A DNA stretch of 64,000 nucleotides from Bryobacterales bacterium (GTDB taxonomy: Bacteria; Acidobacteriota; Terriglobia; Bryobacterales; Bryobacteraceae). The notes under the pieces were generated by a model. It was not told the DNA's origin, made no database searches, and worked only from the letters and a program-made list of their open reading frames with translations. Numbering within the stretch: position 1 is the stretch's first letter; each line of letters starts with the position of its first letter. The DNA lies in contig JADZCI010000072.1 of the NCBI GenBank assembly GCA_020851655.1, positions 1 to 64,000 on the forward strand, read 5' to 3'. Below, piece after piece: positions 13,066-22,349 of this stretch. The position numbers and the translations under genes were made by a program.

Positions 13066-14373
13066 CTATATCTGCTGCTGCGGCTCATCTGAATCGACAG
13101 GTTCAACCTCTGCTTCCAAACCTTGCACTTTTAGCACCCGGACAGCCTTGCCCTCCGGGACCGGCACGGCGGAACGCGCCGACCACGTCTCGCCGCGGAG
13201 CAGAATCACCCCTTCCGGCGCCAGCGGGGTCATCGTCCTGGCAAGCATCCCGACCAGCGCTTCACGCCCGGTTTCCGGAGGACGCCGGCGCGCCTGAACC
13301 ACCAGCGTGGCCAGGAACAATGTGATCGCGGCAAATGGCAGCGCCAGCCCCAGCGCGGAACCAAAGCCGATCCGCATCTCCGGCGCGGGACTGTCCACGA
13401 GAAGCATCGCCCCGAGGACAAGCGCCACGGCGCCGCCGATGCCCAGAACTCCGTGCGAGGTGACGATCGCCTCCAGGGCGAACAACGTTAGGGCCAGCAG
13501 AATCAACCCGACGCCGGTCCACGTCACCGGGATCACCGAAAACGCAGTCAGGCCGACAAGCAGGAGAATGCCGCCCGCCACACCCGGAACAACCGCGCCC
13601 GGCGTTGTGAATTCCAGGTATAGGCCAACGGCGCCAAGCAGCAGGATGGCCAGCGCCAGGGTCGGGTTGCTTAGGCCGACCTGTATTTTCTGGCGGAGCG
13701 ACCGTTCGTAAACAATCACCCTGGCCCCACCTACGTCGAGGTGTTGGTGTTCCCCGGAAAAACGTTCGACGTCGCGCCCGTTGACCTGCGCCAGAAGATC
13801 GCTGGTGTCGCGCGCGACGAGGTCAATAAGCCCGTCCTTCAGAGCCTCCTGCTCGGTGAACGAGCGGCTCTCGCTCACCGTCTTTTCCGCCAGTGCGCTG
13901 TTGCGCTTGCGCCGTTCGACCAAACTGCGGAGAGAGGCGCGCGCATCGTTCTCCACCTTTTTCATCATCACCGGGTCGGGCGTACCGGCAATCATGACCG
14001 GTGTCGCGGCGCCGGTGTTGGTGCCCGGCGCCATGGCGGCGACATCTCCCGCTTCCAGGAGGAAGAAGCCCGCCGACGCCGCTCTGCCCCCGCTCGGCGT
14101 CACGTACGTGATCACCGGGACCGGAGACGATACCAGCTTCTCCACAGCCGCCCGTGTGGCGTCGGAAAATCCTCCGGGCGTATTCAGACGCACCAGCAGA
14201 GCCCGGCACCTCTCCTGGCCCGCCTTCTGAATAGCATTGGTAAGGATGTCGACTGTTACGGGGTGCACCACGCTGTCGACATCAACGGCCACGACGCAGG
14301 GGCGTTCTTCGGCCCCCAGCAAGGGCAGCATCATCGTTCCGGCGACTATGGCGAAGGTAAGTCTTGCCGGCAT
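13066..14373 (-). CDS. NfeD-type membrane-bound serine protease (ClpP class)
   Basis: This 435-residue protein is a long-form NfeD. A signal peptide (residues 1-20) precedes an extracytoplasmic ClpP-like protease domain, with the nucleophile region GGRAASAG placing Ser100 at the catalytic position. A run of membrane segments follows (about residues 235-345), then a C-terminal OB-fold NfeD domain ending in VEPVDSDEP. Related archaeal enzymes cut the hydrophobic C-terminus of stomatin, which fits the slipin gene immediately downstream. The start is supported by an AGGAGG ribosome-binding site seven bases before the ATG. It heads the run of four genes that ends with the exported kinase-like protein. 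Confidence 0.92.
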   Translation of the reverse strand: MPARLTFAIVAGTMMLPLLGAEERPCVVAVDVDSVVHPVTVDILTNAIQKAGQERCRALLVRLNTPGGFSDATRAAVEKLVSSPVPVITYVTPSGGRAASAGFFLLEAGDVAAMAPGTNTGAATPVMIAGTPDPVMMKKVENDARASLRSLVERRKRNSALAEKTVSESRSFTEQEALKDGLIDLVARDTSDLLAQVNGRDVERFSGEHQHLDVGGARVIVYERSLRQKIQVGLSNPTLALAILLLGAVGLYLEFTTPGAVVPGVAGGILLLVGLTAFSVIPVTWTGVGLILLALTLFALEAIVTSHGVLGIGGAVALVLGAMLLVDSPAPEMRIGFGSALGLALPFAAITLFLATLVVQARRRPPETGREALVGMLARTMTPLAPEGVILLRGETWSARSAVPVPEGKAVRVLKVQGLEAEVEPVDSDEPQQQI

Positions 14374-14497
14374 AAATGCCTCCTATGAACGGCGTCTCCG
14401 TTCCGTCCATCAGTCTACGCTCTTGCCGCGGACAAAAGCGCCGCCCTACGTTTGCCCGGCGCCGCGGGATCAAGGAATTGTGATACATACTCTAGCC

Positions 14498-15946
14498 ATG
14501 AGCCTGAAACCCGCCCCGAAAATCGCCATGATCGGCGCCGGCAGCATTGTCTTCTGCAAGACGCTGATGAGCGACATCATGGCTACTCCCGAATTGGCCG
14601 GCGCGGAATTCGCCCTGATGAGCCGCACCGAGCCCAAACTCCGCTCCATGGAAGAGTTCGGCCGCCGGATGCTCCGTGACAATGGCCTGCCCGGCTCGGT
14701 TTGGGCCACGCTCGACCGCCATGAGGCGATTCGTGGCGCCGACTTCGTCGTTGTGATGGTCCAGGTTGGCGGCGTCGATGCCTTCGAACTCGATTACCGG
14801 ATTCCCCTCGCCTATGGGATCGACCAGTGCATCGCCGATTCCCTGGGGCCAGGCGGCGTTTTTCGCGGATTACGTTCCATCCCTCTCCTCGTTGACATTG
14901 CGCGCGACATGGAGGCTTTGGCCAAGCCCGGCGCCATCATGCTGCAATACGCCAACCCCATGGCGGCGAACTGTCTCGCCTTGGGCAAGGCCAGCCGTGT
15001 CCCGTTCGCCGGGCTCTGCCACGGCGTTCAGACAACCCTCGACCTGATTTCCCGCTACTGCGGTGTCCCCAAGGACCAGATCACCTACACGTGCGGCGGC
15101 ATCAATCACATGGATTGGTTCTTGCGGCTCGAACACAAAGGGCGCGACCTCTATCCCAAGCTCCGCGAGGTCTTCGAGAAACCGGAATACTACAAGAACG
15201 AAAAGGTCCGCGGAGAGGTCTTCCGCCACTTCGGCTACTTCATGACCGAATCGACCGGACATCTCTCGGAATACGTGCCGTGGTTTCGCAAGAACAAAGA
15301 AGCGCTGGAAGCCTACTGCGACGAACCCAGTTTCGGCGGCGAGAGCGGCGCCTATTACAACTGGTGCCGCACGATTGCTGACCGGTACGCGGCCGACGAC
15401 CCGCTCCGGTACGAATCCACGATCATTGAAAGGCGCAGCGTCGAGTACTGCTCCTACATCATCGAAGCCGTCACAACCGGGCGCCCGTTCCGCTTCATGG
15501 GAAACGTCCGCAACGACGGCTACATCAGCAACCTTCCGCGCGGCTGCTGTGTCGAGGTTCCAACGTTTGCCGACGATACCGGACTACGGCCCACGTTTGT
15601 CGGTGACTTGCCGCCGCAGTGCGCCGCGCTCTGCATGACGAATATCAACGTCCAGACGCTGGCCGCGGAAGCCGCCCTCACCGGCGACCCCGAACAGATC
15701 GTGCATGCCATCGCGCTGGACCCCCTGTCGAGCGCAGTCTCGACGCTCAGCCAAATCCGCGAGATGTGCGGCCAGATGCTCGAAGCGCAGCGCCGGTGGC
15801 TGCCGCAATTCGAGGGGAAATCAATTCGCCCGGCGCAGGCCATCTCGATTCCGCCGGACTGCCAGGCGGTGGATGTTCCGTTGGACCCCGCGCTCGCCAT
15901 CGGCAAGCGTTTTTCGACCCTGGTCGAGCAGGTGACGGCGATTTAG
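14498..15946 (+). CDS. Glycoside hydrolase family 4 (alpha-glucosidase/alpha-galactosidase type)
   Basis: This 482-residue cytoplasmic enzyme belongs to GH4, whose members hydrolyse glycosides by an NAD+- and Mn2+-dependent redox mechanism. The NAD loop MIGAGSIVFCK is at residues 11-21. Metal ligands are recognisable as Cys174 in GLCHGV and His204 in GGINHMDWF, at almost the same positions as in the Thermotoga AglA enzyme. The GGINHMDWF motif places it in the AglA/MelA branch. The start is the ATG at 14498, ten codons before the NAD loop. The gene is divergent from nfeD and overlaps the end of the tannase-like gene by four bases, tail to tail. Confidence 0.92.
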   Translation: MSLKPAPKIAMIGAGSIVFCKTLMSDIMATPELAGAEFALMSRTEPKLRSMEEFGRRMLRDNGLPGSVWATLDRHEAIRGADFVVVMVQVGGVDAFELDYRIPLAYGIDQCIADSLGPGGVFRGLRSIPLLVDIARDMEALAKPGAIMLQYANPMAANCLALGKASRVPFAGLCHGVQTTLDLISRYCGVPKDQITYTCGGINHMDWFLRLEHKGRDLYPKLREVFEKPEYYKNEKVRGEVFRHFGYFMTESTGHLSEYVPWFRKNKEALEAYCDEPSFGGESGAYYNWCRTIADRYAADDPLRYESTIIERRSVEYCSYIIEAVTTGRPFRFMGNVRNDGYISNLPRGCCVEVPTFADDTGLRPTFVGDLPPQCAALCMTNINVQTLAAEAALTGDPEQIVHAIALDPLSSAVSTLSQIREMCGQMLEAQRRWLPQFEGKSIRPAQAISIPPDCQAVDVPLDPALAIGKRFSTLVEQVTAI

Positions 15947-17520
15947 CGCTGCTGTGCGGAGCACGCGAAATTCGCCGCGTCGTCGGTGCTGCCCGTCCCT
16001 TTGTAGCGGGCGGTTTTAGGGTAGACGCACAACGGCCGCGTGCGCACAACGCCGCTGGCCGCGTTCGAACCTTTGTACTTGGCCGCAATGATCTCGTTGG
16101 GCGCCACGCCCGATTCGACCCACTGCTCCAGCGCCATGCCAATGTTGCTCTTGGCATCGCCGCGCGCGACCCCTCCCTGCCCGAATACGTTCGGCCCCGA
16201 ACCGCCGCCGCAATGCTGCATTCCGGGCGCCATGTAAAGCCGGACGAACTCCGCCGTCTTTGCGGCGCCCATTTTCTTTACCACGCTCTCGTAATAGTCG
16301 ATGACGTTCTGCGCCGGAATCGCCGCATCACTCCAGCCGTGATAGAGGATCAGCTTGCCCCCACGATTCCGGAACGCCGCCAAATCGGGATTGGTCGCAT
16401 TCAGCGCCGCTTCTCCCGCCGCGATCGCCTTCGGCGCATCCCGGTCGATGTCAAAAGTCTTGTAGTCCCACGCCGGGTCGCTAAAGACGATGTTGCGGAA
16501 GTAGTTAATGCCAAAGGCGAACATCAGGCTCTTTTCGGGCGCTTGTCCGGTGATCCAGGGTCCCCACCCTCCCTGCTCGGCTTCACCGCCCGGCGCATAG
16601 CCCGGAAAAATCTTCTTGCCCTTCCCGGTTCTCGTGCCGTCGTATAGTTTCTTGAGCGCCGTGGCTTGAGGGGCGGTCAGGCAGGCATCCGACTCTGAAC
16701 CCTTGCAGATCATCGTTGCGGGATCGAAGCGGCAAATGCCCGGATTCTCAATTACGCCATCGGACACGCCGTCACCCCCGTCGCAAGCGTGCAGCGCCGC
16801 CGCTTGAATGGCGGGCAGTTTCGACTGCGGAATGTAGCTTGCCGCGTCGCCCGCGGTGGCTTTCATATTCGAGATGGCGCTGATCAGCAGATTCGTCCAA
16901 TAGTTGGCCGGCGCACCAGCGATGATGCCGTCATAGTCGGCCGGATATCGCTGTGCCTCCATCAGCGCCTGCCGTCCGCCGTTCGAGCACGAACTGAAAT
17001 AGGAACGCTTGGGCGCTGAACCATAATAGGCCGCGGTGATCGCTTTGCCCTGCACCGTCATCTCGTGAATTGCGCGATGCCCGAAATCGACGGTCTTTTC
17101 GGGGTGATTCAGAGCCCATGAAGCGTCGGTGCCGCCGGCTTCATGACCGGTATCGGTTGAAGCCGCGGCATATCCGTTGCGGACCGCATCGGCCAGACCT
17201 CCATAGCTGATCGAGCCGGCAAACCCGCCGTTTCCCACCCCTTGAAATTTGCCTTTCCACCCTTCGGCCGGCATCCACACTTCGAACTTGATGTCTGAAT
17301 CCGGTGTCGGTTTAATAACGCCCGCAACGCGGCAGAACGCCGGAAGATTGTCCAAAGCGCCGCCTGAAGGAGGTTGAAACTTGCCCGCGGGCTGCGTCTG
17401 CGCCACGGTGATTGCCGTGCCGGGCAGCGTCAGTTTAGCAAGGCCTTCGCAGTCGCCCGCGGCCGCGTTCAACCCTCCCATCGCAATCAGGGTCAACAGG
17501 GCAAGCCCATGGGTCCTCAT
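15943..17520 (-). CDS. Tannase/feruloyl esterase family protein, secreted
   Basis: This 525-residue alpha/beta hydrolase has a signal peptide (residues 1-22). The catalytic serine lies in FSSCSNGGRQ (Cys178-Ser179), the acid in WSDAAIP, and the histidine in GMQHCGGG. Together these form the CS-D-HC arrangement typical of the tannase family, in which adjacent cysteines bridge the triad. Such enzymes release ferulic or gallic acid from plant material. The ATG at 17520 is chosen because AGGAGGTG lies eight bases upstream and the signal peptide starts there. It is divergent from the sulfatase gene. Confidence 0.92.
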   Translation of the reverse strand: MRTHGLALLTLIAMGGLNAAAGDCEGLAKLTLPGTAITVAQTQPAGKFQPPSGGALDNLPAFCRVAGVIKPTPDSDIKFEVWMPAEGWKGKFQGVGNGGFAGSISYGGLADAVRNGYAAASTDTGHEAGGTDASWALNHPEKTVDFGHRAIHEMTVQGKAITAAYYGSAPKRSYFSSCSNGGRQALMEAQRYPADYDGIIAGAPANYWTNLLISAISNMKATAGDAASYIPQSKLPAIQAAALHACDGGDGVSDGVIENPGICRFDPATMICKGSESDACLTAPQATALKKLYDGTRTGKGKKIFPGYAPGGEAEQGGWGPWITGQAPEKSLMFAFGINYFRNIVFSDPAWDYKTFDIDRDAPKAIAAGEAALNATNPDLAAFRNRGGKLILYHGWSDAAIPAQNVIDYYESVVKKMGAAKTAEFVRLYMAPGMQHCGGGSGPNVFGQGGVARGDAKSNIGMALEQWVESGVAPNEIIAAKYKGSNAASGVVRTRPLCVYPKTARYKGTGSTDDAANFACSAQQR

Positions 17521-17587
17521 CCAGCGCACCTCCTCTTTTCGATGCCGCAGCCTATTGTATGCCGAAGGCGATACGCTGTGGTCTGGT

Positions 17588-18973
17588 ATGAGTAAACACT
17601 TCTTCGATCGAAGAGCGTTCCTGAAGGCGGCCGGCGCCACGCTGGCGGTTCACCCGCTTACCGCGGCTCAGGCGCCGCCGCCGAACATCGTGCTCATCCT
17701 CTGCGACGATCTGGGCTATGGGGACCTGGGATGTTACGGCTCCGGGATTCGCACTCCTAATATCGACCGCCTGGCATCGGAAGGGACCCGGTTCACGCAG
17801 TTCTATTCCGCCAATCCCGTGTGTTCGCCCTCACGCGCGGCATGGCTCACTGGCCGCTACCCCACGCGCGTGGGAGTTCCTCGCGTGTTGTTTCCGCAGG
17901 ACAAGGGGGGTCTGGACAAGTCCGAGCAGACGATCGCATCGCTGCTCAAGCCGCGCGGCTACCACACCATCTGCATCGGGAAGTGGCACCTGGGGCACAC
18001 GTCCGGCTACCTGCCAACCAGCCGCGGGTTCGACGAGTACTTCGGCATCCCCTACAGCAACGACATGAACCCGAGGCCGCTCATGCACAACACCAGCATC
18101 ATCGAGCCCGAGGCAACCTTGGAGACCCTTACCGCCCGCTACACCGAACAGGCTGTCAAGTTCATCGAGGCGTCCGGAGGCAACCCGTTCTTCCTCTACA
18201 TGCCACATACCTTCCCGCACATTCCGCTGGCGTCATCCGCCAGGTTTCGAGGCAAGTCTCCACTGGGAGATTACGGCGATGTCGTCGAAGAAATCGACTG
18301 GAGCGTGGGTCAGGTAATGAGTACTCTCAAACGTCGCGGGCTGGATAAGAACACGCTGGTGTTGTTCTCCAGCGACAACGGTCCGTGGTATCAGGGGAGC
18401 CCGGGCTTGCTGCGCGGCCGCAAGGGAGAGACGTACGAAGGCGGGGTCCGGGTGCCGTTCCTGGCGCGTTGGACTGGCCGCGTCCGCACTGGAAAGACCA
18501 CGCGCGCGCTGGCCGGCTCCGTAGACATCCTGCCGACGCTCGCTCATCTGGCCGGCGCTTCCCTGCCCGGCAAGCCGGTTGACGGGATCGACATTTGGTC
18601 TCTGCTGTCCGGAGAGAAGGAGTCGATCGATCGCGAGGTGATGCTCTACTTCGATAACTGGAATGTGCAGTGCGCCCGCTGGAAACAATGGAAGCTCCAC
18701 TTCGCACGCTACAACAACGCCGCCTACAACCCTGCGCCTCCCGGAGGGCGGATCAACCTTCCACTCGCCAAACCGGAACTCTACAACCTGGAAGCCGATC
18801 CCAACGAGAGCTATGACGTGGCCGCGCAAAACCCAGACGTCGTGAGCCGGATCGCACAGCGGGTCGAGACGCTGGTCGAAGGTTTTCCTGAGGAGGTGAG
18901 GAAGGCGTTCGCGGAGACGAAGTCCCGCCAAGTCCGGCCGGGCGCGGCGGGAGCGCTTCCGAGGCCAGTCTGA
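17588..18973 (+). CDS. Type I sulfatase (arylsulfatase family), Tat-exported
   Basis: This 461-residue enzyme has a twin-arginine signal (FFDRRAFLKAAGATLAV). The metal-binding DD pair is at residues 40-41 (LCDDLGYGDLG). The sulfatase signature CSPSRAAWLTGR places the residue converted to formylglycine at Cys79, with KWHLGH and SDNGPW further along. It would remove sulfate esters from an extracellular polysaccharide or aryl sulfate. No maturase gene for the cysteine is visible in this window. It faces the HDOD gene tail to tail with a 31-base gap. Confidence 0.94.
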   Translation: MSKHFFDRRAFLKAAGATLAVHPLTAAQAPPPNIVLILCDDLGYGDLGCYGSGIRTPNIDRLASEGTRFTQFYSANPVCSPSRAAWLTGRYPTRVGVPRVLFPQDKGGLDKSEQTIASLLKPRGYHTICIGKWHLGHTSGYLPTSRGFDEYFGIPYSNDMNPRPLMHNTSIIEPEATLETLTARYTEQAVKFIEASGGNPFFLYMPHTFPHIPLASSARFRGKSPLGDYGDVVEEIDWSVGQVMSTLKRRGLDKNTLVLFSSDNGPWYQGSPGLLRGRKGETYEGGVRVPFLARWTGRVRTGKTTRALAGSVDILPTLAHLAGASLPGKPVDGIDIWSLLSGEKESIDREVMLYFDNWNVQCARWKQWKLHFARYNNAAYNPAPPGGRINLPLAKPELYNLEADPNESYDVAAQNPDVVSRIAQRVETLVEGFPEEVRKAFAETKSRQVRPGAAGALPRPV

Positions 18974-19004
18974 CCGCGCCGCTGCCGGGGTTGGCTACGC
19001 GCGC

Positions 19005-20066
19005 TCAGCTAATGAAGAAGTACACGAGAGCCATCAATGTGGAAGTAGCTAACATTCCGATGGCAAGTATCTCCACAAAGTCGGGACCGGCTGGGGCCGG
19101 TTCCGCCAGTGGGGGCGGCTCGTGGTGGGGCGCGGCCTCCGCATGGGAGCTGGTTTCTTCGCGCGGGTGGGGTGCGGGAACGGGATGCGATTCCGGCGGA
19201 GGGCCGCCTGATTCCATGAAGCACTCAACGCGGCGTTCAAGTAATTCCCGCCAGCGGGCCTCCTCAATATGAAGCCGCTCCTTGAGTAAAGGGGGCAAGC
19301 CCATGTGGATCTCTTCCACCGTGCGCGGTTGCAGCGGCTTGACAACCCAGAAGCCGAGGCTATCGGCCAGTTTGCAGCCGAAGTGCACCAGCGTCAGGAG
19401 ATCCAACTGGCAGTCCTCCTGGGAGTCGTGGTGCCGGGCCGCCACAATTTGAAAATCCGCAGGCAGATTCCAGTGCGCCGCCAGGATGCGTCCCGCTTCG
19501 CAGTGGTCCATACCCAGAGATGCTTTCTCGCATTCCAGGAGGTCCAGCGCGTTCCGGTCGGCGTTCCGGAGAATGGCGGCGTATTCGTCCGGATACGATA
19601 GCAACAAGCCCAGCCGGCCAACATCGTGCAGGAGCCCCGCCGAATAAGCGCGATCTTCGAAAGTCGAGCACGAACGAGCCAGTTCCTCAGTAAGGACGGC
19701 GCAAGCCAGCATGTGCCGCCAGCAGCGGGATAACTCTTCAATCTTGAGGGCGGCCTTCATGTGGTTGGCCGTCGCCACCGTCATGGTCAGCGAACGCACG
19801 CGGCGCAATCCCAGGACCAGCAGCGCCGATTGCAGGCTGTCGATCTGAGCGACAAACCCGAACAAGGGAGAGTTGGCGACTCTCAGGAGTTGCGCCGAAA
19901 AGGCCGGGTCCGAAGAAACCAGGGCGACCAGGTCTCGGATCTCGACCTCGTCGTTTGAGAGCAGGTTCAGTAATCGTAATACGATCGGCGGAAATGCGGG
20001 GATTCGAGCCAATCGCACTTTCCGGTCCGTTTGATTCGGTGATAACGGGACCTGTCCCACATCCAT
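19005..20066 (-). CDS. HDOD-domain signalling protein with C-terminal membrane anchor
   Basis: This is a 353-residue regulatory protein. The HDOD domain fills residues 20-215. It contains the IPAFPPIVLRLLNLLS entry helix, the DPAFSAQLLRVANSPLFG motif and an HD pair in LLHDVGRLG. After a helical region, a Pro/His-rich linker (about residues 285-330) leads to a single hydrophobic segment at the extreme C-terminus, so the protein is probably tail-anchored. HDOD proteins act in signalling or cell-cycle and motility control, usually without catalysis. The neighbours do not reveal a partner. Confidence 0.85.
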   Translation of the reverse strand: MDVGQVPLSPNQTDRKVRLARIPAFPPIVLRLLNLLSNDEVEIRDLVALVSSDPAFSAQLLRVANSPLFGFVAQIDSLQSALLVLGLRRVRSLTMTVATANHMKAALKIEELSRCWRHMLACAVLTEELARSCSTFEDRAYSAGLLHDVGRLGLLLSYPDEYAAILRNADRNALDLLECEKASLGMDHCEAGRILAAHWNLPADFQIVAARHHDSQEDCQLDLLTLVHFGCKLADSLGFWVVKPLQPRTVEEIHMGLPPLLKERLHIEEARWRELLERRVECFMESGGPPPESHPVPAPHPREETSSHAEAAPHHEPPPLAEPAPAGPDFVEILAIGMLATSTLMALVYFFIS

Positions 20067-20264
20067 TTCATCGACAACTGGCCGGGATTTCTTAGGTTAT
20101 GTTAGTAGCCACCTTAGTCCTGAAATCTCCCTAGTTATGGCAAGGAGGAACCCGGATGCGGCGGGACGTTCATACCTGACCCGGCGGTCCGGTTAGGGGC
20201 GGATGGAACAGCGTTTCCTGGCGGCGCCAGAGTTGGATTAGGATGGCAGGCGGAGACCAAACCA
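20067..20264. promoter_or_regulatory. Divergent intergenic region with a seven-codon mini-ORF
   Basis: This 198-base gap separates the HDOD gene from the AGE-epimerase gene. It contains AAGGAGG at about 20142, followed by an ATG at 20156 that opens a seven-codon reading frame ending in TGA. This could be a leader peptide or chance. A GGAG at about 20252 serves the TTG start of the downstream gene. No strong sigma-70 hexamer pair was found. Confidence 0.3.
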
Positions 20265-21587
20265 TTGAGACGGCGAGCCTTCATACGATCAGCCGGAAGC
20301 GCGGGGACATTGCTGCCCGCCGCCGCCGCGGCGCCCGGCGGGTTCCCGCTGGACGGCAAACTGGCGGGCATGACCTTGGCTCAACTGCGCCAGCGCTATC
20401 ACGACGAATTGTTCGGGAACCTGCTGCCCTTCTGGCGCCGCTATGGCGTCGATCACGAATACGGCGGGGTGATGCACGGTTTGGACTACGACGGCGCCGC
20501 TGTTAGCACCAACAAGTTGAGCTGGTTCCAGGGCCGCGCGATCTGGGTCTACAGCTTCCTGTACAACCACTTTGAGCGGAATCCGGAGTATCTCGAAGTC
20601 GCGCGGAAGACCAAAGATTTTCTGTTGAAGAACGCTCCTCAACCAGACGGATGGTGGGCCGAGGAGTTTACGCGCGAGGGTGCTGTGGCGAAGCCGTTCA
20701 GCGGCGACTTGTACGGCATGTATTTCGCGGCCGAAGGATTGCAGGAATACGCCTGGGCCGCGCGCGATGAGCAGTCACGGGACCTCGCGTTCGACCTGAT
20801 GAAGAAACTTCGCCAACGCATCGCAGACCCCAGCTTCGTGTGCATGGACACGAACGCGCCCGGGCAACGCACGCAAGGCCTCTGGATGGTCAACCTGAAC
20901 AACGCCCGCCAGATGGTGGCGCGATGGCCCGATGCCAGCTTGCAATCCCTGCTGGACGAGGCGATCGGCCAGGTCGTGAACAGCCACTATAACCCGGACA
21001 TCGAACTCAACAATGAAGTGCTGAACCGCGACCTCAGCCGGCCCAAGGATCAAGCCACGAAATGCAATCTGGGCCACTCCGTCGAGACGCTGTGGATGAT
21101 CGGCGAGGAAGCGCTGCGGCGCGGCGACCGCGGCTTATGGACGACGTGCGCCAACCGGATTCACAAACACCTCGACGCCGGATGGGACCCCGTCTTTGGC
21201 GGCTTTTCCGAGTATGTGAACGTGGACCAGGGAGGATACGTCTGGCCCCCCTTCACACCCGTCGGCACGCGCCTGGTGTTTCGCTTTACGGGAGAGTACT
21301 TCTATCTCAAACCCCTGTGGGCCTTGAACGAGATTCTTGTGGCCACCCTCAATATCCTGGAACAAGACGGGGCCGAATGGGCCGTCCGCTACTTCGACCG
21401 CGCGCAACAGCTCATCGATGAGAAGTACTCGATGAAGAAATACGGGAAGCCGGGTTACATGCTCTTCGCAGACCGCCGGATGACTTACGTACCGCACAGC
21501 GCCCGGCAGGACAACTACCACCCCTTGCGGCAATTGATGCTATGCATGTTGACGCTTGATCGAATGATCAAGCGTGCCGGCCGGTAG
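20265..21587 (+). CDS. N-acylglucosamine 2-epimerase (AGE) family protein with Tat-type signal
   Basis: This 440-residue (alpha/alpha)6-barrel protein belongs to the AGE/cellobiose-epimerase superfamily. The N-terminus has RRRAFIRSAGSAG followed by a hydrophobic stretch, a Tat-type export signal. The AGE-type landmarks WFQGRAIWVYSFLYN and NLGHSVETLWM carry the active-site Arg and His residues. It starts at a TTG, supported by GGAG about nine bases upstream and by the signal sequence. The exact substrate (mannose, cellobiose or an N-acyl hexosamine) cannot be told. It ends just before a tRNA gene on the other strand. Confidence 0.82.
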   Translation: MRRRAFIRSAGSAGTLLPAAAAAPGGFPLDGKLAGMTLAQLRQRYHDELFGNLLPFWRRYGVDHEYGGVMHGLDYDGAAVSTNKLSWFQGRAIWVYSFLYNHFERNPEYLEVARKTKDFLLKNAPQPDGWWAEEFTREGAVAKPFSGDLYGMYFAAEGLQEYAWAARDEQSRDLAFDLMKKLRQRIADPSFVCMDTNAPGQRTQGLWMVNLNNARQMVARWPDASLQSLLDEAIGQVVNSHYNPDIELNNEVLNRDLSRPKDQATKCNLGHSVETLWMIGEEALRRGDRGLWTTCANRIHKHLDAGWDPVFGGFSEYVNVDQGGYVWPPFTPVGTRLVFRFTGEYFYLKPLWALNEILVATLNILEQDGAEWAVRYFDRAQQLIDEKYSMKKYGKPGYMLFADRRMTYVPHSARQDNYHPLRQLMLCMLTLDRMIKRAGR

Positions 21588-21600
21588 CGGTGGGAAACAT

Positions 21601-21677
21601 TGGTCGGGGCGGGGCGATTTGAACGCCCGACCCCCTGCGCCCAAGGCAGGTGCGCTACCAGGCTGCGCTACGCCCCG
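21601..21677 (-). tRNA. tRNA-Pro (anticodon TGG)
   Basis: The minus strand folds as a 77-base tRNA. The acceptor stem CGGGGCG pairs with CGCCCCG, followed by A73 and an encoded CCA. The D arm contains GCGC/GCGC with a GGTA loop. The anticodon stem CCTGC/GCAGG encloses the seven-base loop CTTGGGC, giving anticodon TGG with T33 and the G37 expected for proline. The T arm is GGGCG-TTCAAAT-CGCCC. All stems pair fully. Confidence 0.97.
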
Positions 21678-21833
21678 ACATGTCAGTCCTCTTTGATTCT
21701 AGAACACCCAACCGTCCGCGGATGGAATGAGATACTGGTTCAGCCGGGGCCGCATTGCATGGTGCTTCGCCTTGCAGGGAAGGCCGGGAGCCCAAGGGCC
21801 GGTACACCGAGGGCGCGAAGGAGGTCATCCACG

Positions 21834-22319
21834 ATGAGAAGAACACTATTGATATTGGCTGGACTGGGCTTGGGCGTCAGCGCTCAAGCCCCACCGTCAC
21901 CCGCCGCAACCAGAGAAGCCAACCTGAAGGAATACGTGGCCCTGCTCCGGAAAGACGTGAACAAGGACAAAGTCGCGATTCTCTCGGACCTCATGGAACT
22001 CAGCCCCGAGGAATCGGCCAAATTCTGGCCCTTGTATAACGAGTACGACAAAGCGCTCACCAAACTGCTGGACAATCGCGTGGCCCTGATCAAGATGTAC
22101 GCCGATAACTACGGCAAGCTAACCGATCAGAAAGCCGAGGAGATCGCGACCGGCATCCTGAACATGGAGCGCGACCGGATTGAACTGCGACGCCAGTACC
22201 TGCAAAGGGTCGGCCAGGCGCTCACCGTGAAACTGGCGGTGCGATTCTTACAGATCGAGACGCAGTTGGAAAAGATCATCGACCTGCAGATCGCATCGAG
22301 CTTGCCCATCGTCGAATAG
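21834..22319 (+). CDS. Small secreted helical protein of unknown function
   Basis: This is a 161-residue protein with a signal peptide (residues 1-18, ending VSAQA). The mature part is almost entirely helical and charged, with heptad-like stretches around KALTKLLDNRVALIKMY and MERDRIELRRQYLQRVGQAL. This recalls periplasmic Spy/CpxP-like chaperone helices, but no LTxxQ motif is present, so no function is claimed. The ATG at 21834 is fixed by GGAGGT eight bases upstream; earlier in-frame starts would run into the tRNA. It is 30 bases from the next small secreted protein and probably cotranscribed with it. Confidence 0.75.
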   Translation: MRRTLLILAGLGLGVSAQAPPSPAATREANLKEYVALLRKDVNKDKVAILSDLMELSPEESAKFWPLYNEYDKALTKLLDNRVALIKMYADNYGKLTDQKAEEIATGILNMERDRIELRRQYLQRVGQALTVKLAVRFLQIETQLEKIIDLQIASSLPIVE

Positions 22320-22349
22320 CCGGGCGCGAGAGAATGTAGGAGAAGCACA

